From an uncultured Aquimarina sp. (GTDB lineage Bacteria; Bacteroidota; Bacteroidia; Flavobacteriales; Flavobacteriaceae): a stretch of 64,000 bases of DNA. A program made the position numbers and the translations under genes. The stretch is taken from assembly GCA_947495425.1 (NCBI GenBank), contig CANLYR010000011.1, forward strand, positions 24,512 to 88,511. Direction: 5' to 3'. Of the stretch, positions 17,209 through 26,007 are shown piece after piece (within the stretch, counting starts at the first letter, position 1; each line of letters opens with the position of its first letter). Under the pieces are notes generated by a model. The model was not told the DNA's origin, did no database searches, and saw nothing but the letters and a program-made list of their open reading frames with translations.

Positions 17209-17247
17209 AATTGTATTTCGTAAATCGTAAATCGTAATTTTGTGATT
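17209..17247. repeat. Heptanucleotide tandem repeat in a divergent promoter gap
   Basis: The 39 bp between two divergent start codons contain units with a 7-bp period: TCGTAAA, TCGTAAA, TCGTAAT, flanked by looser copies TTGTATT and TTTGTGA. The repeat fills the space where both promoters or ribosome-binding regions should be. The same period occurs in the rpoB-rpoC gap with a different unit. Confidence 0.7.
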
Positions 17248-17742
17248 ATGCAAGAATTTATAGATCAATTACCACAACTCGCCAAAGATAAGCATAACGA
17301 GAACAAAAAGTTCTTTACGAAGCTTAAAAAGAAGCCACCAAAGAAGCTTGATCAAATCATGCAAGACCTACACGATGCAGAGTTTGCGCAAACTGATTGT
17401 CTGCAATGTGCAAATTGTTGTAAAACTACGGGTCCTTTGTTTACCGACAAAGATGTAGCACGTATTTCAAAGCATGTAAAGATGAAACCATATCAGTTTG
17501 AACAAGAGTATTTGAGAATAGATGAAGATGGAGATTTGATATTACAACAAACTCCTTGTGTATTTCTTGGTTCAGATAATTATTGTTCGATTTATGAAGT
17601 ACGGCCAAAAGCATGTCGAGAATATCCGCATACCGACCGAAAAAAATTTCAACAGATTTCTAATCTTACCTTGAAGAATGTTGCAATATGCCCTGCAGCC
17701 TATAATATTGTTGAGAAAATGAAAGCTAAAATGTATTCATAA
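17248..17742 (+). CDS. YkgJ-family cysteine-cluster protein
   Basis: About 164 residues from ATG 17248 (a GTG two codons upstream is possible). The Cys cluster CLQCANCCKTTGP, then CVFLGSDNYCSIYEVRPKAC and CPAAYNIVEK, is the UPF0153/YkgJ pattern, a putative zinc or Fe-S binding fold of unknown function. The protein is cytoplasmic, with no signal peptide. It is transcribed divergently from the methyltransferase. Confidence 0.88.
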   Translation: MQEFIDQLPQLAKDKHNENKKFFTKLKKKPPKKLDQIMQDLHDAEFAQTDCLQCANCCKTTGPLFTDKDVARISKHVKMKPYQFEQEYLRIDEDGDLILQQTPCVFLGSDNYCSIYEVRPKACREYPHTDRKKFQQISNLTLKNVAICPAAYNIVEKMKAKMYS

Positions 17743-17812
17743 TCAAAGTGTTTCTCTGATTTTGTAAATAGAGGTATATTGTCTATGTGCACTTTATGGG
17801 ATAAGGTATCTA

Positions 17813-19135
17813 CTATTTATACAACAAGTATTTTTTTCTTTTGGCTTTGTACTGTATAAGACCATCACGCCATGATTTTTTGATTTGTGTAATGCTGAAG
17901 CCTTCTTGTATTTGTTGTTGTAATTTTTTTGTTCCGGCATGCAGTGTAAAAGACTTGGTATTAAAGAATTTCTCTTTATTATTAGTGTTTTTATAAGCAT
18001 AAACCAACCACTCCAGGTTAATCGCATTTTGGTAGGGGGTTTCTCTGAGATCTTTACCATAGCATACTTCCCCTTGATGTTTTGGATATTTAGCTCCAAA
18101 ATTAGGTTGTGGTACATAAGCATAATCATATTTTTCAATAGCCAAATCGGGTGAGCCAAAAATCTGAAACTGCGTTTCTGTACCTCGCCCGGCATTAATA
18201 GTTGTTCCTTCAAAAAAACCAAGGCTAGGGTATATGTTTATTGCTTTATCATTTGGTAAATTTGGAGAAGGTCTTATCGGCAAGCTGTATGGCGTATTAT
18301 GTGTGTAATTCTTAACAGGTATAATGGTAATATTACACACCAAATTATCTCCTAACCATCCTTCACCATTTACCATTTTGGCATATTCACCAATAGTCAT
18401 ACCATGAACAAGTGGTATGGGGTGCATTCCTAAAAAACTAGTATGTTCTGTTTCTAAAGTAGGACCGTCGATATAATGCGCATTAGGATTAGGACGATCT
18501 AGTATTAAAAGCGGAATGTTATTTTCTGCACATGCCTGCATCACATAATGTAGCGTAGATATGTAAGTATAAAATCGAACGCCTACATCCTGAATATCAA
18601 AAATGACAATATCTATATCGGATAGTGATGCTACAGATGGTTTTTTATTTTTTCCATGTAATGAAAGTATCGGTAGTCCTGTTTTGATGTCTTTTTTGTC
18701 GGCTACTAATTCTCCTGCATCGGCTTTTCCTCTAAAACCATGTTCTGGAGCTAAAACCTTTTGAATGTTAATACCTCTCGATAATAGTGAATCAACAAGA
18801 TGTGTATGTTGATTAAAATTTGGGGATTGTATTTCACCTACATTTTGTATAATAGGGGTAAGGTTTGGATATTTGAAAATTACAGAAGTCTGATTTCCTA
18901 CGATAGCTACTTTTTTATCTTTCAGTAGTGGTACGTAAGCTTCAGTTTGGTTGGCCCCTACAATAAGAGGTTGACCAATTTTTGTAGTATCCCTTATAAC
19001 ATTTTGATCAGGTATCGTATCTTGTAGACTAACATTAGAAACCTGCGAAGATACTTTTGTTGCACTTCCGCAAGAAATAAGAAGCGTACAAAAGAATAAA
19101 AATGTATTTTTGAATGCATTTCTAATAAAAACCAT
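17813..19135 (-). CDS. DUF1343 lipoprotein (NamZ-type exo-beta-N-acetylmuramidase family)
   Basis: 440 residues. Lipoprotein signal FCTLLISCG. Family blocks are intact: VGNQTSV near the start of the domain, VLAPEHGFRGKADAGE, VIFDIQDVGVRFYTYISTLH, DRPNP and INAGRGTETQFQIFG. DUF1343 proteins include NamZ, which releases terminal N-acetylmuramic acid from peptidoglycan fragments. Muropeptide salvage or remodelling is therefore inferred. The start codon lies only 8 bp from that of the divergent permease gene. Confidence 0.85.
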   Translation of the reverse strand: MVFIRNAFKNTFLFFCTLLISCGSATKVSSQVSNVSLQDTIPDQNVIRDTTKIGQPLIVGANQTEAYVPLLKDKKVAIVGNQTSVIFKYPNLTPIIQNVGEIQSPNFNQHTHLVDSLLSRGINIQKVLAPEHGFRGKADAGELVADKKDIKTGLPILSLHGKNKKPSVASLSDIDIVIFDIQDVGVRFYTYISTLHYVMQACAENNIPLLILDRPNPNAHYIDGPTLETEHTSFLGMHPIPLVHGMTIGEYAKMVNGEGWLGDNLVCNITIIPVKNYTHNTPYSLPIRPSPNLPNDKAINIYPSLGFFEGTTINAGRGTETQFQIFGSPDLAIEKYDYAYVPQPNFGAKYPKHQGEVCYGKDLRETPYQNAINLEWLVYAYKNTNNKEKFFNTKSFTLHAGTKKLQQQIQEGFSITQIKKSWRDGLIQYKAKRKKYLLYK

Positions 19136-19143
19136 AGTTAAGC

Positions 19144-20385
19144 TTGAATTTCGAGTATTTTATCGCCAAACGCCTTATCAAAGGTAAGGAACATAAAAGT
19201 AGTATATCAACTCCAATAACAAAAATTGCAATTTCTGCAATTGCGTTGGGTATGATTATGATGCTGATTACTATTGCTACTGGTGTAGGTCTACAACGTA
19301 AAATAAGAGAAAAAGTTGCTGCATTCAATGGTCATGTGTTAATTTCTAGTTTTGATAATAATAATAGTCTCGAATCTCTGGTTCCTATTATCAAAGATCA
19401 AAGCTTTTATCCCAATTTTAATGATGTAGAAGGGGTAAAACACATGCAAGGTGTTGCTACTAAGATGGGTATAATACGTACCGCAACAGATTTTGACGGA
19501 GTGGTTGTAAAAGGAATAGGAAAAGACTACAATTGGGACTATTTTAAAGAATATCTGGTAGAAGGACGCATCCCGGATGTAGGTGGAAAACTAAATGAGG
19601 AAATTTTGTTGTCTTCACACATTGCAAATCGTTTAGGACTCAAGGTAGGGGATAAGGCAATCACATATTTTTTAAAGAAAAACTCAACGTCAAGCTCAAA
19701 AACATACATAAGAGCTTTTAAAATTGTCGGGTTATATCGTTCAGGATTTCAGGATTTTGATGAAACATTTCTTTTTGCCGATATACGGCATATTATAAAA
19801 ATGAATAAATGGAAAGACAATGAAATAGGTAACTTTGAAGTTTTTATTGATGATTTTGATAAAATCGATCAAAAAGGGCAAGAAATCTATGAGAATATTC
19901 CTTCGACTCTAGATAGCCAAACCATTACATTAAAATATGGGACTATTTTTGAATGGTTAAAACTTTTTGATTTAAATATTATAGGAATCATTAGTATTAT
20001 CATTTTGGTAGCCGGTATCAACATGATCACTGCCTTGTTGGTTTTAATATTAGAAAGAACACCTATGATTGGGGTACTAAAAGCACTAGGCTCTAATGAT
20101 TGGAGCATTAGAAAAATGTTTTTATACAATGCCGGATATTTGATTTTGATAGGCTTGTTTTGGGGCAATCTAATAGGTATTGGGTTGTTAGTGATACAAC
20201 AAAAATATGGAGTTGTAGGTCTTAATCCCGAAACTTATTATGTGAGTACTGCTCCGGTGTATATTAATATTGGATATATTTTGCTACTCAATGCGGGTAC
20301 TATGTTATTATGTTTGATTATGCTACTTATTCCTTCTTATATTGTAGCCAAAATATCACCCACAAAATCTATTCGCTTTCAATAG
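19144..20385 (+). CDS. FtsX/LolC-E-like ABC transporter permease with TTG start
   Basis: 413 residues. The TTG at 19144 is chosen because the translated start MNFEYFIAKRLIKGKEHKSS has the form typical of flavobacterial homologs, and no suitable in-frame ATG follows nearby. There is a membrane segment at about residues 24-50, a large extracytoplasmic loop (about 55-270), and three C-terminal membrane segments (about 275-305, 325-350, 375-405). This is the LolC/LolE/FtsX layout. Such permeases work with a LolD-type ATPase in lipoprotein export or other MacB-type tasks. No ATPase gene is adjacent. Confidence 0.88.
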   Translation: MNFEYFIAKRLIKGKEHKSSISTPITKIAISAIALGMIMMLITIATGVGLQRKIREKVAAFNGHVLISSFDNNNSLESLVPIIKDQSFYPNFNDVEGVKHMQGVATKMGIIRTATDFDGVVVKGIGKDYNWDYFKEYLVEGRIPDVGGKLNEEILLSSHIANRLGLKVGDKAITYFLKKNSTSSSKTYIRAFKIVGLYRSGFQDFDETFLFADIRHIIKMNKWKDNEIGNFEVFIDDFDKIDQKGQEIYENIPSTLDSQTITLKYGTIFEWLKLFDLNIIGIISIIILVAGINMITALLVLILERTPMIGVLKALGSNDWSIRKMFLYNAGYLILIGLFWGNLIGIGLLVIQQKYGVVGLNPETYYVSTAPVYINIGYILLLNAGTMLLCLIMLLIPSYIVAKISPTKSIRFQ

Positions 20386-20487
20386 TAAAAGGCAAGTGCT
20401 ATCTATTTTCTATTATTTTTTGGCTACATAGTCTAGTGTGCTATACACTTATATTTATTTAGGCGCTAAACCCAAATTACAATACAT

Positions 20488-20578
20488 CATTCTAAACCTG
20501 TCAAAGACCTTCGAAACCGAGTTTCTCAATTGTTACTTTGACAGGCTTGTCTGCCTACAAGACAATATATTTAGAATG
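20488..20578. repeat. Complex inverted repeat between convergent genes
   Basis: The outer arms are CATTCTAAA (20488-20496) and TTTAGAATG (20570-20578). Directly inside them, CCTGTCAAAG (20497-20506) pairs with CTTTGACAGG (20536-20545), and a small CTTGT/ACAAG hairpin (20546-20561) sits in between. The loop contains CCTTCGAAACCGAGTTTCTC, reminiscent of widespread bacterial palindromic repeats. Its place between convergent ends would suit a bidirectional terminator, but no long T-run borders it. Confidence 0.65.
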
Positions 20579-20588
20579 AGTACACTTT

Positions 20589-22196
20589 TTATTTTGGCTT
20601 TACATTTTCATCGTATGTTGCAGAGTTTCCACTTCCTCCAGGGGCTCCAAATGCCGCCTCCTGGTCGGGAACATCCCAGTAATCCAAGTAGTTATAATTA
20701 AATGTTGCATTAGTGTTGAGGTTTCCAGTAGCATCAAGTACTACAGCACCTGTCTTTCCTCCTCCCTGGCTAGTAGGTTCTGTAACTCTCCATCTTCTCG
20801 CATCATAGAAGCCTACACCCCGCAATAATAACCCTATTCTTCTTTCTCTTCTTAGTTCTTCTAATGCTCCTGTTTGGTTTAATCCAGTTCCTGCTACAGC
20901 TCCCAATTCGGCATTTTGATGTTGTCTGATATTATCAATGATAGCTAGTCCATCCTCTATCTGTCCGCTATAAATTAAGGCTTCAGCCTTCATCAATTCA
21001 TTTTCATCATATGTGGCTCCGTAGTAAATATTTATACGCTCATTTATACGAGACGCATAATCTCCATCATTAAATCCCCATCGTGTTCCATATTGTATAC
21101 CTCTTCCACTTCTGTTCACTTGGGCGTTTCTCAATTCTACGATATTATCTGTACGTCTTTTGTCTCCTGATTTAAAATCCTGTACTAAACGTTCACTAAG
21201 GAAATGCCATCCGATGAGCAGTCGTATTGGAACATTTGCAGAGAGATTAAAATTAATTCCATCTTGTTTAATGATAAACACAAAATCGCCTGGTAGCAAA
21301 CCCTCATTGGTAAGTGATTGAATTTCGCTCCATTCTGTCGCAGTCATTTCATCAACCTTTTTATTTACCAGAATATTTCTTGCTTTTAGGGTATTAATAT
21401 TACGGATCCACATTTCTTTTGTTAATAGTTGAGACGATGAATTTCCTCTAAAAGAAGAAGGAGCAAATACAGGAGGTATAATCGTAGACATAAATCCCGA
21501 AATATCTCCGTCGATTTGATTAAGCTCTTCTATTGCTGCATCGTAATTTATGGTAGCTTCTTCTATCATTCGCTGTCGAGGAACATAATTGGTATTTGTA
21601 GTATCTGGTTGTGATGTTATAATCCCATCGGTATACATAGAACCGATTCTAGAGTATGCATATCCTTTCCAAAAGTAGGCCCAGGCCTTGAATGCTTTTC
21701 TTTTAAGGTCTGCATCATCTCTTATGTCGATCTTATCTACCAAACTAAGAATATAATTACCTGTATTATTGGTTTTATACATCGTCATCCATTCATGTGA
21801 GAATGCATTTTCTGTTGTTTGCGTTCTTACATTTCTAGTTCTAAGTGCTTCGGGTTGTGGGCCTTCTTGTGGGGGAGTAACCAAGGTACCATCATCTAGG
21901 GTGATAGATGTTGGTTGATTGACCCAACGAAATGACCAATTCCCAAAAGGAATATAAATTGCGTCAGCCATGCTTTCATGGTACGCATGTACAAACCAGG
22001 CAAAGTTATAATCAAATATTTGATCTGCGTCAGCATCTATACTGGTTTGATATGCTCCTGTTGCCAAAGAAAGCAGACCAGATTCTGTATTTAATACATC
22101 AAATCTGGGATTATTTAAATTTTGCACCTCTAATTGATCGTTATCACAACTAGAGATTAAAAATGCTATCGTTATAATTAAAATAAACTGTTTCAT
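20589..22196 (-). CDS. SusD/RagB-family nutrient-binding lipoprotein
   Basis: 535 residues. Lipoprotein signal MKQFILIITIAFLISSC followed by the SusD N-terminus (LNNPRFDVLNTESGLLSLATGAYQ). TPR-like helices and the C-terminal RagB/SusD block (RRERRIGLLLRGVGFYDARRW) are present. It caps the partner SusC barrel at the cell surface to capture large nutrients. It lies 100 bp downstream of susC on the same strand. No glycoside hydrolase or peptidase gene is in the cluster, so the ligand is unknown. Confidence 0.93.
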   Translation of the reverse strand: MKQFILIITIAFLISSCDNDQLEVQNLNNPRFDVLNTESGLLSLATGAYQTSIDADADQIFDYNFAWFVHAYHESMADAIYIPFGNWSFRWVNQPTSITLDDGTLVTPPQEGPQPEALRTRNVRTQTTENAFSHEWMTMYKTNNTGNYILSLVDKIDIRDDADLKRKAFKAWAYFWKGYAYSRIGSMYTDGIITSQPDTTNTNYVPRQRMIEEATINYDAAIEELNQIDGDISGFMSTIIPPVFAPSSFRGNSSSQLLTKEMWIRNINTLKARNILVNKKVDEMTATEWSEIQSLTNEGLLPGDFVFIIKQDGINFNLSANVPIRLLIGWHFLSERLVQDFKSGDKRRTDNIVELRNAQVNRSGRGIQYGTRWGFNDGDYASRINERINIYYGATYDENELMKAEALIYSGQIEDGLAIIDNIRQHQNAELGAVAGTGLNQTGALEELRRERRIGLLLRGVGFYDARRWRVTEPTSQGGGKTGAVVLDATGNLNTNATFNYNYLDYWDVPDQEAAFGAPGGSGNSATYDENVKPK

Positions 22197-22296
22197 CTGT
22201 TTATTATTTTATGTGTTATTGATAAACCACCATTACTTACTAGTTATGGGTATATTTTTATGTATTCCCAAAAAGTATGGCATAATTTTAAACTGT

Positions 22297-25200
22297 TTAG
22301 AAACCTACATTAATACCAAAAGAAAAGGATCTAAAATTTGGAAATGCAAATTGATCTAATCCTCTTTCCACCGGATTATTAAAGTTAGAAGCTGCTTCTG
22401 GATCTAAGCCTTTGTAATCGGTCCAGGTTAATAAATTATCCCCAGATACGGTAAGCCGTAAACTTGATATGTCTTTAATAAGGTAACCAAGATCATAAGA
22501 TAATCTTACATTTCTTAACCTTAGAAAAGATCCATCCTCTACGAATTCTGCATTGGGAGTATTCGTAGCATATAAATTAGCATAATATGCCGCCCAAGCT
22601 CCGGTTTCTCCATTAATAGTTATAGGTACAGAGACATCTTCATGTAACAAATCTCTATATAACCACTGTCGAGTTTGATTGTAAATATCATTCCCTTGTA
22701 TCCAGTCTAATTGAAAAGAAAAATCCAGATGCTCCATAATATTAAATTCTTGTATGAAGGATAATGTGAAATCCGGAGTAGGATCTCCAATTAATTCTTG
22801 CTCATCGGTAAGTGCTACTTGTTTTGTGTTTCTATTTACTACATAACCATTGGGGCCAATCTCAAAATTATTTACATCACTATCCTGTATGTATCGTGTA
22901 CCATTACTTCTTGTTTGTGTAAGATCGGTTAATGGAGAGAATCCAAAAAAAGCGCCCACAGGAGCACCTTCTCTAAGAATATGGTTATTACCCAAAGGAA
23001 TATCTAAACCATTGGCAATACTTGCGATATCACTCTGAAAAGTACCAAAATTGAATGTTGAATTCCATTTAAAATTACGCTTATTCACTACTGATAGATT
23101 TAGCCCTGCCTGTATACCATTAGTTTCTATAGATATAGCATTAGTTAAAATAGCTGCAGAACCTTGTGAGGGTTGTATGTCCAACTCTCTAATAATATCA
23201 TCTGAGTCTCTAGTATAGTATGTTGCATTGAGTTCGATTCTATTAAACCAATCGTTTTTACCCGGTGTTAATACGATGTCTGTACCAAATTCTAATTCTT
23301 GAGAAGTTTGTACGTTCAAATCGGGATTTTGTAATACACCCGGAACAGAAATCGCTCGTGTATTTACGATTTGTCCAGAACTTAGAACTGGAATCCTATC
23401 GAATGGCCCTGGTTGTATACCAGCTTCTCCATATGCAGCTCTTAGTTTAAATTGATTAACTACATCACTTTGTATCAATTCATCAAGTCGCACATATGCA
23501 TCTCCTCTGGGAAAGACAAAAGCATCAGATCCTTCGCCAAACGCTGATGACCAATCCACACGTACCCCTCCTGAGATACCAAAGTAGTTTCCAAAATCAA
23601 ATTTTTGATTGATCAGATACCCAAAAGTTCTGAATGAACTTTCGAAAGCGGTTGCTGATTGTTGCCCGGTTTGATTCATGTTGATCTCTGTTGTAAACGT
23701 AGGTAGATCTGTGCCTGTTACTGTTATTCTGTCAAAATCTTCTCTACGCCAGTCGTAGGCAATTTGTGTGGATGATGTGATAGGGAAATTCCAGTTAAAA
23801 TCTTCCTCAGTATCAAATCGGATAAACGCAGATAATAGCGAGTTTTGTGTTGTTCCTGTCTCTGGTCTCTCTATTAATGATCCTGTGCCGGGAATGATCG
23901 TTTGTGTTAAGAAAAGAGATTGATTTGCGATAAACTCTCTAAATTGATTCTCATAATGGTCAACACCATATTTATAATCAAGTTCTAAAAATTTAAAAGG
24001 TCTGTAATTAATATTTATATTTTGAATGATTCTTGCCAGATCCGAATTGAATATTCTATTTTCAAAACTGTAAAAAGGATTTACTTCGTTACCTCCTGTT
24101 GGATTAGCGACAAAGTTGCCAATAGCATCTCTAGCAGTATTGTCTACATATTGCGGTACATTTAATGCATTACTCAAGGCGCTATTGACATCGTTGGCAC
24201 CTGTAATACCACCAGTAGTATTATCACTGCCGATTAATGTAGTGTTTGATGAAACAGACAGCTTATCTGTAATGTCTACATTGATATTGGTCTTAAAATT
24301 AGTTCTTTTAAGTCGCCCAAAAATAACAGACTCTTGATTAAGAAGCGAAGCTGAAGTGAAAAATCGTATTTTTTCACTTCCACCAGAAACTGACAATCCT
24401 GTTTCCAGAGTGGTAGCAGTATTGAAGACTTGATCTAATTGGTCAAAGGTTTCTTCTCTAAAAGGGGTATTTACTTGTGTGTCGGGAGAAATTCCTCCTA
24501 TCGGAGTTGGCCACACTCCTGTAGTTGGATTTGGTGTTAATCTGAATCCATCACGGCCTGCCAAAAATCCATCATTTGTGGTCTCAAAAAAGTGTTGATC
24601 TGTTTTTCCAAAATTTCCTTCTAATGCAGAACTAAAACCTACTCTGGATCGAAGATTAACCTTGATTTTTCCTGCTTTACCTTTTTTTGTAAAAATCTGA
24701 ATTACACCATTGGCTCCTTGTGCTCCATAAATCGTTCCCGCAGCGGCACCCTGTATAACCTCAATTCTTTCTACATCATTAAGATCCAGATCCGCTAGTC
24801 TACTGGATTGATTTGTGATAGATCCGTTATCTAGATTATCAGTATTAATCTGCACCCCATCAACCATAATCATCGGTTGAGAACTGGATAATGAATTAAT
24901 ACCTCTAAGCAGTATATTTTGTTGCTGCCCAGGTTGTCCAGAAGTAGACTGAATTCGTGCTCCGGGAACTTTACCTATTAGCGCTTGCGATATATCTGCA
25001 GCTGGAGCAGGAGTTAAGTCATCGGCAGATACGGTTTCGACTGCAATAGCCACTTTTCTTTTGGCTGTGGCAATACCAACACCCGTAACTACAACTTCTT
25101 CAAGTGCAAGAGTGTCTTCCAGTAACTGTAGATTAATAGTATTGCTGCCTGCTACTACTACGGAGCGGGTTTCAAAACCTACATAACTGAATACAATAGT

Positions 25201-25404
25201 ACTCCCGACTGTAGCCTCAATACTGTAGTTTCCATCAAAATCTGTTTGTGCTCCTTGGTTTGTGTCTCGAACAACGATATTCACTCCTGGTAGAGGAATA
25301 CCTTGATTGTCTGTGACGGTTCCTGTTATTACTTTTTGTTGACCTGATACCATACTCGAAACAAAAAGCATAAGCATCACTAAATGGTACTGCTGTAATC
25401 TCAT
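22297..25404 (-). CDS. SusC/RagA-family TonB-linked outer-membrane transporter
   Basis: 1035 residues. A signal peptide ending near VSGQQ is followed by a carboxypeptidase-regulatory-like domain (VITGTVTDNQGIPLPGVNIV..., residues 25-100). Next come the TonB-box-like ALEEVVVTGVG, the plug domain (ALIGKVPGARIQ, MIMVDGVQIN, YGAQGANGVIQIFTKKG) and a full beta-barrel ending in FSFGINVGF. It imports ligands captured by the SusD partner, with energy from TonB/ExbBD. First gene of a two-gene operon, with a structured 570-bp upstream gap. Confidence 0.95.
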   Translation of the reverse strand: MRLQQYHLVMLMLFVSSMVSGQQKVITGTVTDNQGIPLPGVNIVVRDTNQGAQTDFDGNYSIEATVGSTIVFSYVGFETRSVVVAGSNTINLQLLEDTLALEEVVVTGVGIATAKRKVAIAVETVSADDLTPAPAADISQALIGKVPGARIQSTSGQPGQQQNILLRGINSLSSSQPMIMVDGVQINTDNLDNGSITNQSSRLADLDLNDVERIEVIQGAAAGTIYGAQGANGVIQIFTKKGKAGKIKVNLRSRVGFSSALEGNFGKTDQHFFETTNDGFLAGRDGFRLTPNPTTGVWPTPIGGISPDTQVNTPFREETFDQLDQVFNTATTLETGLSVSGGSEKIRFFTSASLLNQESVIFGRLKRTNFKTNINVDITDKLSVSSNTTLIGSDNTTGGITGANDVNSALSNALNVPQYVDNTARDAIGNFVANPTGGNEVNPFYSFENRIFNSDLARIIQNININYRPFKFLELDYKYGVDHYENQFREFIANQSLFLTQTIIPGTGSLIERPETGTTQNSLLSAFIRFDTEEDFNWNFPITSSTQIAYDWRREDFDRITVTGTDLPTFTTEINMNQTGQQSATAFESSFRTFGYLINQKFDFGNYFGISGGVRVDWSSAFGEGSDAFVFPRGDAYVRLDELIQSDVVNQFKLRAAYGEAGIQPGPFDRIPVLSSGQIVNTRAISVPGVLQNPDLNVQTSQELEFGTDIVLTPGKNDWFNRIELNATYYTRDSDDIIRELDIQPSQGSAAILTNAISIETNGIQAGLNLSVVNKRNFKWNSTFNFGTFQSDIASIANGLDIPLGNNHILREGAPVGAFFGFSPLTDLTQTRSNGTRYIQDSDVNNFEIGPNGYVVNRNTKQVALTDEQELIGDPTPDFTLSFIQEFNIMEHLDFSFQLDWIQGNDIYNQTRQWLYRDLLHEDVSVPITINGETGAWAAYYANLYATNTPNAEFVEDGSFLRLRNVRLSYDLGYLIKDISSLRLTVSGDNLLTWTDYKGLDPEAASNFNNPVERGLDQFAFPNFRSFSFGINVGF

Positions 25405-25455
25405 AAATTAGATAGTTTTTTTTAAACATTAAGCCTTTGTAATGACCAAAAAGAA

Positions 25456-25545
25456 AGGCAAGGTGTGTTTTTAAATGGCTAACTCTAAATACATTATTCT
25501 CTGATTATTCAAACAAAGTTTATGTGGAAAATAATCACCTTGCCT
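25456..25545. repeat. Nested inverted repeats upstream of susC
   Basis: AGGCAAGGTG (25456-25465) pairs with CACCTTGCCT (25536-25545), and GATTATT (25503-25509) pairs with AATAATC (25530-25536) inside it. They lie 50-140 bp upstream of the susC start in a 570-bp non-coding gap (25405-25974). They may form an mRNA leader structure or a protein-binding site. No -7 element could be placed confidently on the minus strand here. Confidence 0.45.
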
Positions 25546-25662
25546 GTCTCTGACTTTTAATCATTGCCTAGTAAAGAAATTGACTATTGGCGTATCAGAG
25601 GTAACCCATTATCAAGATTTACCTTTTTACCGAAGATTTGTTACTGGCTTACCTTAAAGGAG

Positions 25663-25731
25663 TTATGATCCCAAAGACTTAACATACTCTGATGGAGTAG
25701 TTAAATTATATTTTTTGAATGTTTTTTAAAT
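25663..25731 (-). pseudogene. Possible relic of an AraC-type HTH C-terminus
   Basis: On the minus strand the last codons before a stop at 25663-25665 read KTFKKYNLTTPSEYVKSLGS. This strongly resembles the C-terminal end of AraC-family domains (FKK..G.TPSEY..). A stop (complement of 25726-25728) interrupts the frame immediately upstream, and no intact HTH precedes it. It may be a decayed regulator gene beside the susC operon. Chance resemblance cannot be excluded from 20 residues. Confidence 0.3.
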
Positions 25732-25957
25732 CCACGAAACCTTCTTCATGTTCTTGTCTTAAAATTTAACGAAAGTGTTAGGTATCATTAACATTTACTC
25801 TTTATGGATTCTAAAGCTTTTCAATGTTGATAAGTAATGCTTTAGAAATCGATTTGTAAAATGAAAAATTAAGGGATTCAGTTAACATAGAATTTAGGAT
25901 ATTAGCAGGTACAATAAAAAGTCGAATGAAGGATACTGAAATAAATAATGTAGATCG

Positions 25958-25965
25958 TATCTTTG
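25958..25965 (+). promoter_or_regulatory. -7 element (TAtcTTTG) before the PLP/CBS gene
   Basis: TATCTTTG at 25958-25965 fits the Bacteroidota TAnnTTTG consensus. Transcription would begin around 25,971, almost at the first ATG (25975). This favours the GTG at 26008 as the translation start. No good -33 TTG is seen. Confidence 0.45.
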
Positions 25966-26007
25966 CCAAGTTGAATGCCTCATCATAGGGCTATTAAAAT
26001 CACAAGA

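Noticed and set aside
17794..18222. 142-residue minus-strand ORF inside the DUF1343 gene
   Set aside because: Same strand but different frame inside a well-supported gene. Low-complexity basic sequence, no signature.
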